Assembly (NCBI GenBank): GCA_034509735.1
Contig: JACGWO010000011.1
Span: 25,528,979-25,592,978 of the forward strand
Direction: 5' to 3'
Source: Sesamum alatum
Lineage: Eukaryota > Streptophyta > Magnoliopsida > Lamiales > Pedaliaceae
Length of the DNA: 64,000 nt
The notes under the pieces were generated by a model that saw only the letters and a program-made list of their open reading frames with translations, had not been told where the DNA came from and did no database searches. Position numbers and translations under genes: made by a program. Shown here one piece after another: positions 38,692 through 48,838 of this stretch (its first letter is position 1; each line of letters starts with the position of its first letter).

Positions 38692-39345
38692 AGTTATTTT
38701 ATGGTATGATAGAGTGTGAATATTTATTATGTGGCTTACATATGAAAATTACTCTTATACCCTTATAAGTAAATGTTTATTACTATCATATACATCATAC
38801 AGCCCCCACCCTCGAACGGAATACTTCGCAAGAAGCAGTAATTTGGATGAGAGTAAGAATTCTTTGCAAGAAAAAAATTGAAGCGTTGAATGCATGGGGA
38901 AGGGTGGGTGGGAATCCATTAATTGTTCTCAGATGAGTTACTAGAAAACGTGTGAGTTGTCCGAGAATAAAAAAACATGGGAAGCATCTAGGGCCCCTCA
39001 AGTAACACAATTATTTGAATTAATATTGAAGAGGTTAATCGACCCAAGATTTGTGGTGCAAACCCAATACTATTTTTGAAAGTGCCCTAGCTCAAGGTGG
39101 TCAATGCACCTAGGCACAATCCAGCTCAAGGTAGTGGTTCGAACAGGGGAGGCGCGACCAGGTCCAGGTTCGGATGGACCTAGGGCTTGACCTGAGCAAG
39201 CCCAGCTCGAGGCGCGCAAAGCCCATCTCGAGGTACTGGTGCGCTCGGGTTACCCAGCTCAAGGCAGTGCCTCAAGCTAAGGAGAGGGCGCACCAGGTCC
39301 ACCCCAGCTAGAGGTAGTGCCTCGAGCTGGTGAGCCCAGGTGCGT

Positions 39346-39865
39346 CACTCATCACATGTTCCATAATGCATGAAAACCTCTAGTGTGATAGGGAGTCACA
39401 TCTCTCGAAGACGACGTCGAAATTTCTCAAAACACATGAAAGAGAATAACCTCTACTAGTAGAAAGTAAGAGTAAAAAAGAACAAAAAATATGGGATGGT
39501 GGAGTGATTGAGGTCTCTCATATTCACTCTTTTGACCTGGGTTCAAATCCCAACGGATGCAATATCCTCCCCATGGTCGCGCTTCGACCTGGCCTCGTGA
39601 CCTTGGCCCGGGCCGCCCCCTGTCGAGGTGCGGCCATGGAGAGGATATTGCATCCGCTGGGATTTGAACCCTAGGTCAAAAAGGTGGATATGCAAGACCT
39701 CAACCACTCCACCATCCCATGTTTTTGTTCTTTTTTACTCTTACTTTCTACTAGTAGAGGTTATTCTCTTTCATGTGTTTTGAGAAATTTCGATGTCGTC
39801 TTTGAGAGATGTGACTCCCCATCACACTAGAGGATTTTTATGCATCATGGAACATGTGATGAGTG
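39346..39865. repeat. Large inverted repeat with tRNA-like (SINE-like) arms
   Basis: Arms of about 240 bp (39346-39588 and 39624-39865) are near-perfect inverted copies around a ~35-bp GC-rich loop. Each arm contains GGGATGGTGGAGTG and GGGTTCAAATCCCA, resembling the A and B boxes of a Leu/Ser-type tRNA. A transcript would fold into a long hairpin. Confidence 0.8.
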
Positions 39866-40336
39866 GTTGATTTGTCTTACTCTACCAACGGTAGAGTTTT
39901 TTTTTTTTTTAATTTCTATCCGTACTTGAGATGTATATTTTTTTAAAAAAAATTATCTTTTTTTTTGTTTCACCTTTTCTCCGCCCTAACGAGGTGTTTG
40001 ACCTATGCCCTTCCCTTAGGCGCTCATTATCGAGGTGACACTTCTCTAGAAGGAGAAGGTCTCCTCCTCGACATAACACTCCTGCAGGAGGAGCGAGTGC
40101 TTAACCTCCGCCTCTAAGAGGAGGGCGTGTTTGGTCTCTGCTTTCCCCTTAAGGCTCTCCTCCTCGAGATGACACTCTTCTAGAAAAATGAGGAGGGATT
40201 CGACCTCCCCTTTCCCTTAAGGGCTTTCTCCTTGAGACGACACATTTCAGGAAGAGGAAGTCTTTTCCTTGAGATGACACTCCTCTTGGAGAAGGAGTAG
40301 GTCGACCTCCCCTTTCTCCTAAGGGCTCTTCTCCTT

Positions 40337-40975
40337 GGGACGACACATTTTAGGAGAGGGAGGTCTCTTTCTCGAGATGACACTCCTCTTGGAGGATGAG
40401 GAGGTAGATCCTTCTCGTGACAGAGCCCCCCAAGATCTTGGGGAAGACGGGGGAGCGTAGTTATTATTTATTTAGTAGTATTTTCGATAGCTTTCTCCGA
40501 CTTGTATAGTCGGATATTTTGGTGTGTAATTCGGCAAGACTTAGTACTTGGGATGACACATTTCAGGAGAGGGAGGTCTCTTTCTCGAGATGACACTCCT
40601 CTTGGAGGATGAGGAGGCGGATCCTTCTCGTGACAGAGCCCCCCAAGACCTTGGGGAAGATGGGGGAGCGTAGTTATTATTTATTTAGTAGTATTTCGGA
40701 TAGCTTTCTCCGACTTGTATAGTCGAATATTTTGGTGTGTAATTCGACAAGACTTAGTACTTGGGATGATACATTTCAGGAGAGGGAGGTCTCTTTCTCG
40801 AGATGACACTCATCTTGGAGGATGAGGAGGCGGATCCTTCTCGTGATAGAGTCCCCCAAGACCTTAGGGAAGACGGGGGAGCATAGTTATTATTTATTTA
40901 GTAGTATTTCGGATAGCTTTCTCCGACTTATATAGTTGGATATTTTGGTGTGTAATTCGGCAAGACTTAGTACTT
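40337..40975. repeat. Three tandem 213-bp repeats
   Basis: The unit starts at 40337, 40550 and 40763, with few differences (GGGAYGAYACATTT, then TCTCGAGATGACACTC, then CCCCCCAAGAYCTT). Its last third (ATATTTTGGTGTGTAATTCG) is related to sequence at 59220-59400 in element B. Confidence 0.9.
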
Positions 40976-41215
40976 GGGATGACTTTCTTCCGACTCTTAT
41001 GGCTGGATGTTTTGGCATGTAATTTGGCACTATTTAGCACTCATGAATATAGTTGTTGTACGTGTTCCGTTATTGCGTTTTCATTATCTTTACCGAAGTT
41101 GTTTCAAGGGATGTTTTTGCTCATGTCCGGAGTTGATCTTTTACCAACTTCTAGGAGGGTAAAGTTTCCGTTGTTGTATTGTTGACGAGGATATCAAGTT
41201 TCATCCATGGGGATG

Positions 41216-41520
41216 TTGCCTCAAGGGATACTTACTCATGTCCCGGAATTGGTCTTTCACCAACCTCAAGGGGATGCGAAGTTTTCGGGGCGATGTTTCT
41301 TACGACAATCTCAAGTTTCATCTAAGCAGACATTGCCTCAAAGGATACTTGCTCATGTCCTGGAGCTGGTCTTTTACCAACTTCAAGGGGAGGCAAAGTT
41401 TCTGGGGCGATGTTTCTTACGACGATCTCAAGTTTCATCTAAGAAGACATTGCCTCAAAGGATACTTGTTTATGTCCCGGAGCTGGTCTTTTACTAACTT
41501 CAAGGGGATGCAAAGTTCCC
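41216..41520. repeat. Tandem 117-bp repeats
   Basis: The unit starting TTGCCTCAA recurs at 41216, 41333 and 41450, with a divergent copy upstream near 41099. Because 117 is divisible by three, two plus-strand frames stay open by chance. Homologous single-copy sequence lies at 59460-59540. Confidence 0.85.
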
Positions 41521-41818
41521 GTGAGTTTTATATTTTTTAGACTACGACAAGAAAATTAACTTTATTACTCAATGTTTGCATTACAACGTCTTAGGGAAAA
41601 TCAAAAAGGGAGAAGGATTTGTTGAGCTCTTACTCGAGCTTTCTCCTATTACCAGTGAATAGCCAAAAGATAATGTTTCCTGCTATGTAACTTAAGGTTA
41701 CTACTTCGTAGCGAGGGAGTCTTTTCCCTCCGATCCTTATGAGATCATGAGATGACTTTTGCATGAGTTGCACGGCCTTGCCTCCCTCGCTACGAGCTCG
41801 ATGCGGGGCTCGAGCTCA

Positions 41819-43270
41819 TCATGGGGTGTGCGGACTAGAGCTCGTCATGGGGTACACAGTCGCATCCTCCTGGTCAAATTGGCATCCTCGTGGATATTGG
41901 TTGACATACTCCTTCAAGTGTCCCCATTGGATCAATTTCTCTATCTCATTTTGGAGGTGATGACACTCCTCAGTCGTATGCCCGATGTCACGGTGGAAGC
42001 GGCAATACTTATCGGAGTTTAGCCTCTTGGGATTGTCCTTCATTTTTCTCGGCCATTGGTCAATAAGCCCTTGTTGCTCCGCCATGACTAATATTTCTCC
42101 TCTAGGGGCGTTCAAAGGGTTGTAGTGCATAAATTCGGCGGGGGGCACATGCTTACGTTCCTCCTTCTTCCGTAGCTCATTTTCTTCCTCCCTACCTTTC
42201 CTCTTGACACTGAGGGTAGGATCCGCAGCTTGGGATTCCTCGATTCTGATGTACTTTTGTGATTGCAAGAGTAAGCCTTCCAAAGTGCTGGGGGGTTTTC
42301 CGGCTATAGACTCTTTGAACCTTCCCGGAAGCAAGTTTTGCTGCATAATGTTAGCCAACAATTTGTGGTTAACATGGGGCACCTCATGCACGGCCTCCAC
42401 GAATCTCTGAACGTAATCTCTCAACTACTCCATCTCCTTCTGGCGGATGGTGAAAAGGTATGCGGCCGTTTTTGTGACTTTCTTGTTCATAGAGAAGTAA
42501 TGTAAAAAACGTTGGATTATTTGCTCGAGGCTGGAGATAGCTTCAGCTGGTAGTTGATTGAACCAAGCTAGAACACACTTTGTAAGCGTAGTGCGGAAGA
42601 CCTTGCAGTAGGCAGCATCACTCAAGTCGTACCAATCAATTTTAGCATAAAATTTGTCTAAGTGTTCTTGTGGGTCTCCCCTTCCATCATACTCCGGGAG
42701 GTTTGACACTTTAACGCCCGTTGGAAGTGCCTCGGCTAGGATTGCTGTGTAGAAAGGGCTACGTCTTGGAGGAGCCACAGCCAAGGGGAGATAAGGGTTC
42801 CCTACTCCCCTCGAGAGTATAGGTGTTGTAGGTTGCCTTGGCTGCAGGGGGAGTTGATTTTGTTCCTGGGCAACCTCCTGTTTAGATACTCTGCTCTTCA
42901 CCTCCTCCCGCCTCTGATCATTCTCCTCGGGAGACGAGGAGTTTTCTCGACTTCGACGAGGAGAAGGAAGGGCCGGGTTCATGGGGTGATTAGTCGCAAA
43001 TTGAGCTATCGCCTGAGCGGCTGCTCGGTTGGATGCGTCATGGATCAGTGCTAGTAAGGCCTCTTGCGTTAATTGGATCATCGGACCTTCGGGTGGAACT
43101 CCTGGGAATGGGCGATTCCCCCAAGGGGGTGGTGTTTGTTCACTGGGTGGTTCTTTGCCAGGGGGTGGAGATTGTTCACGGGGAGGAGGTGATTCCTCCT
43201 GAGGCATTTGTTCATGGGGTGGCAGGGCCCTCCCGTTCGGCTGAGGCTGTTCATGGGATGGACGGTTCAT
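41819..43270 (-). pseudogene. Ty3/gypsy gag (Tat-like), one in-frame stop
   Basis: Starts at the ATG at 43270 with a Pro-rich N-terminus. The capsid region reads GRGDPQEHLDKFYAKIDWY, KVFRTTLTKCVLAWFNQLP and IQRFLHYFSMNKK, typical of Tat/Athila-type gypsy gag. The C-terminus has [19 protein letters not shown], a C-x2-4-H-x-C-like zinc-binding relic, and IEKLIQWGHLKEYV. A TAG at 42425-42427 splits it into 281 and 201 codons in the same frame. No pol follows. Confidence 0.85.
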
Positions 43271-43351
43271 CCCATGTTATGGTGACTGTTCATGGGGTAG
43301 GTTTTGCTCTGCTCTGTTTTCATGCGTTTCTTGGGCAATATCCACCGCCTG

Positions 43352-43511
43352 AACATCACTATAAATACTCATACATTATTTTTTAAGGGAGTTTGGACTA
43401 TTTATTGATTTGACAAGACATATACAAAAATTCTCTCACTAGACTTGGGGTGCAATTGTGTCGATGGTAATTTTTTCGATTATTCCTTCATTAAAAACCA
43501 CTACCACATCA
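43352..43511 (-). repeat. Element A right inverted terminal repeat
   Basis: The inverse of 38534-38691; it lies only 82 bp upstream of the gag start codon. Confidence 0.8.
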
Positions 43512-43656
43512 GTTTTAATATTTTAACTAATTTAGGAGAATATTTAGTTTGAAGAAGTAAAAGGTTTTCACTTTGGGCGATGGAACATTAATTATGACTA
43601 GCAAATAATAAAAAAAGAAAAAGAAAAGACTATATAGATTAGGGTTTATTGGATGT

Positions 43657-43982
43657 TGATGGTGAAAGAATTTGACCAGGTACTAAGATGTCAATTCCCA
43701 AAATATTATGAAATTACCAAACTACCCCCGACGGTTACATCCAATAGTTAGTGTAGTTAGTGGGTTATGTACATTTACCGAGTTGCCTTCGGCGGTTGCA
43801 CGAATAGTTAGTGGTTGGTTGGGGGACTACATTGTTTTTACGGGACTACATTGTCTTTTCGCCTCCCCACCTTCTAGTATAAATAGATAGTGATTCATTG
43901 TAAAGAGAGGATTATTTTAATAGCAGAAATTTTTGTATTATGTTCGATTATATTGAGGGAAATATTATTTTTTGTACCATCA
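43657..43982 (+). repeat. Element C 5' LTR
   Basis: Starts TGATGGTGAAAG and ends TACCATCA. TATAAATA at 43878-43885 is its probable promoter. It has a short internal duplication of GGGACTACATTGT that the 3' LTR lacks. Confidence 0.9.
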
Positions 43983-43984
43983 AA

Positions 43985-43996
43985 TTGGCGCCGTTT
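43985..43996 (+). other. Element C primer-binding site
   Basis: TTGGCGCCGTTT two bases after the LTR. TGGCGCCGTT is the start of the tRNA-Asp-type primer site common in Athila/Tat gypsy elements; the remaining bases diverge. Confidence 0.6.
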
Positions 43997-44850
43997 GTGG
44001 GAATTGAAAATTTTCTCTTGAGAGTGAGAAATCTTTTGGAAAACCTCACGAACCCATTATTGTTTCTATCCATCTCTGCTCTTAGTTCTCAACAGTACTA
44101 AGGACAAGAATCCCAATTTCCATTCACAGAAGAAGATGTCGAAGAAGGCTACTGCTAGTCCAATTGCTCTCTTTCGCAGGGGAACGACGCCTAAATTTTC
44201 TGAGGAGAATCGATGGAAGAAGAAGCATCAAGAAGAGTCTTACTCCAGCTGCACCACATCCGCCGCTGCGCCCGAAAAAATTTTCCGACGCGTCCTCAGC
44301 CACGCGCACCACTGCCAGAATCACCGCCCGACGATCTTCATTCCCAGCCAGCGAGTGTCTTCATCGGGTGTGTGACGCGCAGCCACTGGCCGCCTGACAT
44401 TATTGTTTTTTGCCACAAAATCGCCTCACTTTCGCCGTTCTCTTCTCTCTAACTTCCCGGCCACGTTCCGACGACCCACCGACAGAAACATAGACCAATC
44501 GACTCCTCTTCACACGAAGAGCATTTCCATCCCTTGGACTGCATTTTAATCGACTTCTCCGGCGAATCCCAAATCGCACCCCCGTTTCAGTTCAACCGTC
44601 GATTCGCCGGCGTACGAACGACCCAGTCTCCGAGACCACCGCCGTTCGACTCCCTGCACTCTACTGAGTCGATCGATACCCTCCCCAGTCATTTTCGTTC
44701 AATTTTCGGCGAGTGGTATTTTCTCGCCGTCGCCCATCCTGTTTGGTCAACGCTCAAACGAGCGACAGTCCTTTCTCCGTCGGCAGCTGGCGGGAGCTTC
44801 GCTGATGGCGCTCTTCTTCGCCATCTTCATCCTCGGCGCAGAACGCGTCT

Positions 44851-45036
44851 GATATTAGGGCAGCCATGCCGAAGCATTATTGGGTGAATGATCCATGGAG
44901 GTCGATGGGATATGTGGTTGTGGTCTTTGGATTGGCGGTTGTTGAACCCCATTTCAACAATTGGATTGTTTGGCCTTTGTATTGGTTTGCTTAGAGTACT
45001 ATGTTCTGGGTTCTCTTTGTTCTTGGCCATGACTGT
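44851..45036 (+). pseudogene. Captured omega-3 fatty acid desaturase fragment (FAD3/7/8-type)
   Basis: 62 codons read DIRAAMPKHYWVNDPWRSMG, then YVVVVFGLAVVEPHFNNW, IVWPLYWFA, stop, STMFWVLFVLGHDC. This is the plant omega-3 desaturase region leading into the first histidine box (HDC, normally HDCGH). The frame is intact except for TAG at 44992-44994 where the family has Gln. No intron interrupts it, and similarity stops at the HDC codon, where the family's first exon ends as I recall. The flanks are unrelated. Confidence 0.8.
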
Positions 45037-45044
45037 TTGTGTTG

Positions 45045-45151
45045 GGTCATTCATGGGTGAGCTTGAGAAAATGAAGTATAAAGTTTCGAGAAGTTTCGCG
45101 GAGATGGAGAATGTAAAGGAGCATTTTAAGTTGTTGACTAGCTCCATCTGA
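45045..45151 (+). other. Unidentified coding-like segment in element C
   Basis: Right after the desaturase fragment an open stretch reads GELEKMKYKVSRSFAEMENV and ends KLLTSSI with a stop. It is highly charged and coiled-coil-like, and may be a second captured fragment. Not recognised. Confidence 0.3.
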
Positions 45152-45544
45152 AACAACCATTGAAGATATGTAAAAGCATAGTAGTCTTTGTATATATGTA
45201 CGTCGGTGGATGGTAGTATGAGTTAGAAGACTCATATGATTGTATAGATGACCTCTGTCGGGATAGGAGCATCCATCTGACGAGAAAACACATAATAAAA
45301 GAATTATTTTTGTTTCGAAGAGGAGATGGTACGGGGATTTCTCGGCTCTCCCTCTCCTATGTGCGGTTTTTTGGTTTTTTTTTTTCTATATTCCTATAGT
45401 TAAAATTTTCAAAGATTTTATTTGAGCTAATATGCGACGTGACAATAGTTAAAAAGCAAAAAAAGAAAAAGCACTTATCGTGAAGAATAATCGTCACAAC
45501 AAGCATGTCCCCAAATATGGAGTAATAGAATAAAAATCAAAGAA

Positions 45545-45660
45545 ATGCCCCAAAGCTAAAGCTTCCTTGAGGCACACAAAGCCCCGAAGCAAGAGCTTCC
45601 TTGAGGCACACCAAAGAAAAGCCCCAAAGCTAAAGTTTCATTGAGACATACAGAATAATC
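45545..45660. repeat. Short tandem repeat inside element C
   Basis: GCCCCAAAGCTAAAGCTTCC and variants occur three times with GAGGCACAC spacers. Untranslated filler before the polypurine tract. Confidence 0.6.
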
Positions 45661-46053
45661 GGAGCCTACAACAAAAACAAAAAGGGGATAAGAATTTCAT
45701 ATCATGACTAAATGCATACGGCATTGAGTTGTTTGACATTGTTATTATTTTCAACTATGCAATCAAAACTGAACATCTCGATTCGATGTTTTTAGTTTAA
45801 TAAGCTTTTTATGCTTTATCATTGATGATAATATTTTATGGAAGAGTATGAAAAATGATTCTCGCAGAACATCCAGTCGAAGAAGACGAAAGTTGTTTAG
45901 ACGAGAACAAATCACCAGTGAAGCTTCAACAAATGAAGACAAACAAAGGCCTAATCAAGGGACTAAAGGAGCCAATCCCGCAGTTGACGGAGCGTATGCA
46001 TCTGATTCAACTCCTAAATATTTCTCTAAAATATTTTGGAGTTGGGGGGCAGC

Positions 46054-46360
46054 TGATGGTGAAAGAATTTGACCAGGGAGTAAGATGTCATTTCTCAAAA
46101 TATTATGACATTACCAAACTACCCTCGGCGGTTATATCCAATAGTTAGTGTAGTTAGTGGGTTATGTACATTTACCGAGTTGCCCCTGGTGGTTGCACGA
46201 ATAGTTAGTGGACGGTTGGGAGACTACATTGTCTTTACGCCTCCCTACCTTCTAGTATAAATAGATGGTGATTCATTGTAAAGAAAAGATTATTTTAATA
46301 GCAGAAATTTTTGCATTTTGTTTGATTATATTGAGGGAAATATTATTTCTTGTACCATCA
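46054..46360 (+). repeat. Element C 3' LTR
   Basis: Matches 43657-43982 apart from scattered substitutions and the missing duplicated segment. Confidence 0.9.
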
Positions 46361-46365
46361 GATGT

Positions 46366-47030
46366 ACATTCAATTTTGAAGAGTTTTAAAGCCTCCCAAA
46401 TTTGTAGTTGGGAGGACTCTTCTTGGGTATAGAGTTTGTAATCTCTTATACTTCGTATTGCGATTACGACTCCTCTTGTGCACACCTATAAATAGTTTGC
46501 TTCTATGGATCCAAATATAAGAAAACACAATAGTGTGATACAACACATGAGTTGATCACAATACTCCCAAACATGCTCTCTCCAAATACCCTTTCTCTAT
46601 CTATTTTTCTTTCTACGTTTTTCCTGTAGCATCACCATAGACTTCATGGACTTGAGGTGTGTAAATGAGTGGCTTACTTTGATAGTAATCCACCAAGCCG
46701 GGCAAGGTGTGTTCATGGCTTCCATAATATTTGGAGCAAGATCCAACATGAGGAGATCTTGAAGATGCTCGCAGGGATCTGAAGATGTGCGTGGGGTAAT
46801 TTTCAAGAGCGAGAATGACGATGTGTTTGTGATCCAATCGAGTCATGAGCTTGTAGACGAGCTAGATTCGGATACGTGGATCAACATACTTCGACTGCTA
46901 TAGGTTTAATCGATCAACGATTATGTGTTAATGTGATTATTGATTAATTGGCATGCACATAGATTACTTATTCTATGCGAGAATATTTATTTCATGAAAT
47001 ATCCATTGTTATTTTTCCAACAGGAATAAT
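46366..47030 (+). other. Possible LTR remnant
   Basis: CACACCTATAAATAGTTTGC (TATA-like, about 46484) followed by transcript-leader-like sequence suggests part of an old LTR, but no partner repeat was found in the window. Confidence 0.3.
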
Positions 47031-47614
47031 TAGGGGTGTTCAACAAAATTGTGGGCTGCTCCAATCGATCAACCCAACCCAAACCGCACCGTCATTAGCG
47101 GGCTAAGGGTGGGTTGGACTGATCTTGGGCTAGTACAAAAAAGATCACATTTTAGGGATCGAGTTTGACTTTGGGTTTATGTTTACGTAGACTGCATGGA
47201 CCGCGTTCGAGATAATACATAAATTAATATTCAAGACATAATAGAAGTCCTTATATATATATATATATATAAATTTTGTAAATGGGATACATCAATTAAT
47301 TAACTAATTCTTGATTATTGACAATCTTCTATATTTTTTATGCTATTAATAAATGTAAGAACTTCAAGTAGATGATATCATCATTTTGTTACAATATGTG
47401 TCCATAATCATCTTATTTTATTTCAAATAATATTTTTTTAATTTCTATTTTATTATTTTTCTTATATAATTTTATTCACAATAAGAACTTTTTGTTCACA
47501 ATTTTATTAATAAAAAAATTGGTAAATATTTTATATTTATTTGTATTCTTCTATAATTAATATATAATCATGTATAAGTGTTTATTCTTACACATTGTAA
47601 TTGATATGTCATAT

Positions 47615-47936
47615 CACAACAAAAAATAGGTTTTTTGCTACGCTATCATAAATGACCACACACTTTAAAATTATGGTAAATTAATATTATTGACAACGGT
47701 CCAATAAAATCAATGTGAAAGTTTAAATTTTTGCGACGGTTAACAAATTTGCAGTGGTTATTAGCCATGGCCAATATGTCATGGTTTTAGACTTTTAGTT
47801 GTGGCTAATGATTTGGTCTCACTTGCGGAAACGACGACTTATGATTGTTATGGAGCCGTTGTTAGTTTGTATTTGCTACGATTTTTTTTTTCACCATAGT
47901 AATTAATCATAGCGAAAAATCATATTTTTTCTAGTA
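47615..47936. mobile_element. Mini-CACTA MITE, mutated ends
   Basis: Begins CACAACAAAAAATAGG and ends ATTTTTTCTAGTA, with TAT on both sides (47612-47614, 47937-47939). The interior matches the family at 3173-3460. It may lie inside a hAT-like element (about 47037-48200, TAGGGGTGTTCAAC left end). Confidence 0.65.
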
Positions 47937-48215
47937 TATCTTTATGCTTTTTCTAAGTATCACTACAAGAAAATATATTTATTATGAAAAAATAATTATA
48001 ATAAAAGTATAAGTATTCATAAAATAATAATATAATATTACAACTAATTGCTCTATACTAAACACTATCAAAACCACCCCAACCCAACTAGGCCACAAAG
48101 TGCAATTTTAATGATTGTTGGGTTGGGTTTGGGTTAAGCATTCCAAAAACCGCAATTATTTGATTGGGCCAAATAATTACCTAAATTAGCACAACCCTCA
48201 CTGCTTACACTCTTA

Positions 48216-48756
48216 GGGATAATTGCAAAATCCTCCCCCAAAATTTAATGTAATTACATGTAGACTCTCTGTGATTTGAGAAATTATATTTATACTCTAA
48301 TGTTTGTTTCCGTTTAACAAATATATCTCTCTGTTAGTTAAACATCACTAAATTTTGTTGATATTAGGGAAAAAAGATGAATGAAAATTCATATTTACCC
48401 CTGACTTACTTATTATCGATTGTTATAGGTCAAAATAATTTTTTTCTGAGCGAACTACCCTTATTCACCTCCATGTACTAAAATATGTGAGGAGATATAT
48501 TTTCACCCTTAAAAATATGGTTTGATCAAAAAAGATTTATTTGACCTACAACAAGTCACTAATAAATTTATCGAGGTTAACGTAAATTTTCATTCATTTT
48601 TTTGTAGTAATATTAGCAAATTCGATAAATTTTGACTAACTGAGAATCCATTTTTTAGATAGAAACAAACATTAAGTTTACTAGACGTAATTTTTCAAAC
48701 CACAAGTGGTATACGTGTAATTATTCCAAACATCATTAGAAAACGGTGTAATTATT
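48216..48756. mobile_element. Fold-back Mutator-type MITE
   Basis: Starts GGGATAATTGCAAAATCCTC and ends CGGTGTAATTATT. The interior follows the 30204-30715 pattern. No clean duplication. Confidence 0.6.
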
Positions 48757-48838
48757 ACTATATATTGGATGATACTAAAAAAGAAAAAAGAAAACATTGA
48801 TTTGGAAAATGCATTTTACGGGAAAGCCCTTCTATATT

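Larger units (their letters stand above)
38534..43511 (-). mobile_element. Element A: gag-only Ty3/gypsy-type element with inverted termini
   Basis: The left terminus reads TGATGTGGCAGTGG inward on the plus strand and the right terminus reads TGATGTGGTAGTGG inward on the minus strand. GTTTT flanks both ends (38529-38533, 43512-43516), so the 4978-bp unit looks like one integration. It holds a gag gene on the minus strand, no protease, reverse transcriptase or integrase, and tandem and fold-back repeats in its left half. Several internal blocks match element B (about 40980-41520 with 59220-59540, and the gag C-terminus), so A is probably a pol-deleted relative of B. No primer-binding site is seen next to gag. 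Confidence 0.65.
43657..46360 (+). mobile_element. Element C: non-autonomous LTR retrotransposon with captured host DNA
   Basis: 2704 bp between LTRs 43657-43982 and 46054-46360, with a perfect 5-bp duplication GATGT (43652-43656, 46361-46365). A primer-binding-like TGGCGCCGTT follows the 5' LTR, and a purine tract GGAGTTGGGGGG (46038-46049) precedes the 3' LTR. The interior has no gag or pol but includes an omega-3 desaturase fragment and short repeats, so it must depend on another element's enzymes. Confidence 0.88.

Noticed and set aside
38534..38960. Ordinary 3' LTR of element A
   Set aside because: Its orientation is opposite to that needed for a direct repeat with the sequence upstream of gag, and no LTR-end plus polypurine tract was found.
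40337..41520. CRISPR-like array
   Set aside because: Repeats are directly adjacent 213-bp and 117-bp units without spacers, in a plant nuclear transposon.
41207..41540. Plus-strand protein-coding gene of about 100 codons
   Set aside because: It exists in two overlapping frames because the 117-bp tandem unit is a multiple of three; there is no family resemblance.
42833..43386. Plus-strand ORFs over gag
   Set aside because: They are antisense shadows of the Pro-rich gag coding sequence.
44136..44887. New genes inside element C upstream of the desaturase piece
   Set aside because: Several overlapping plus frames in C-rich sequence, none with recognisable motifs; most likely untranslated element DNA.
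45001..45151. Active desaturase gene
   Set aside because: Only 62 codons of a roughly 380-450 residue enzyme are present, two of three histidine boxes are absent and there is an internal stop.
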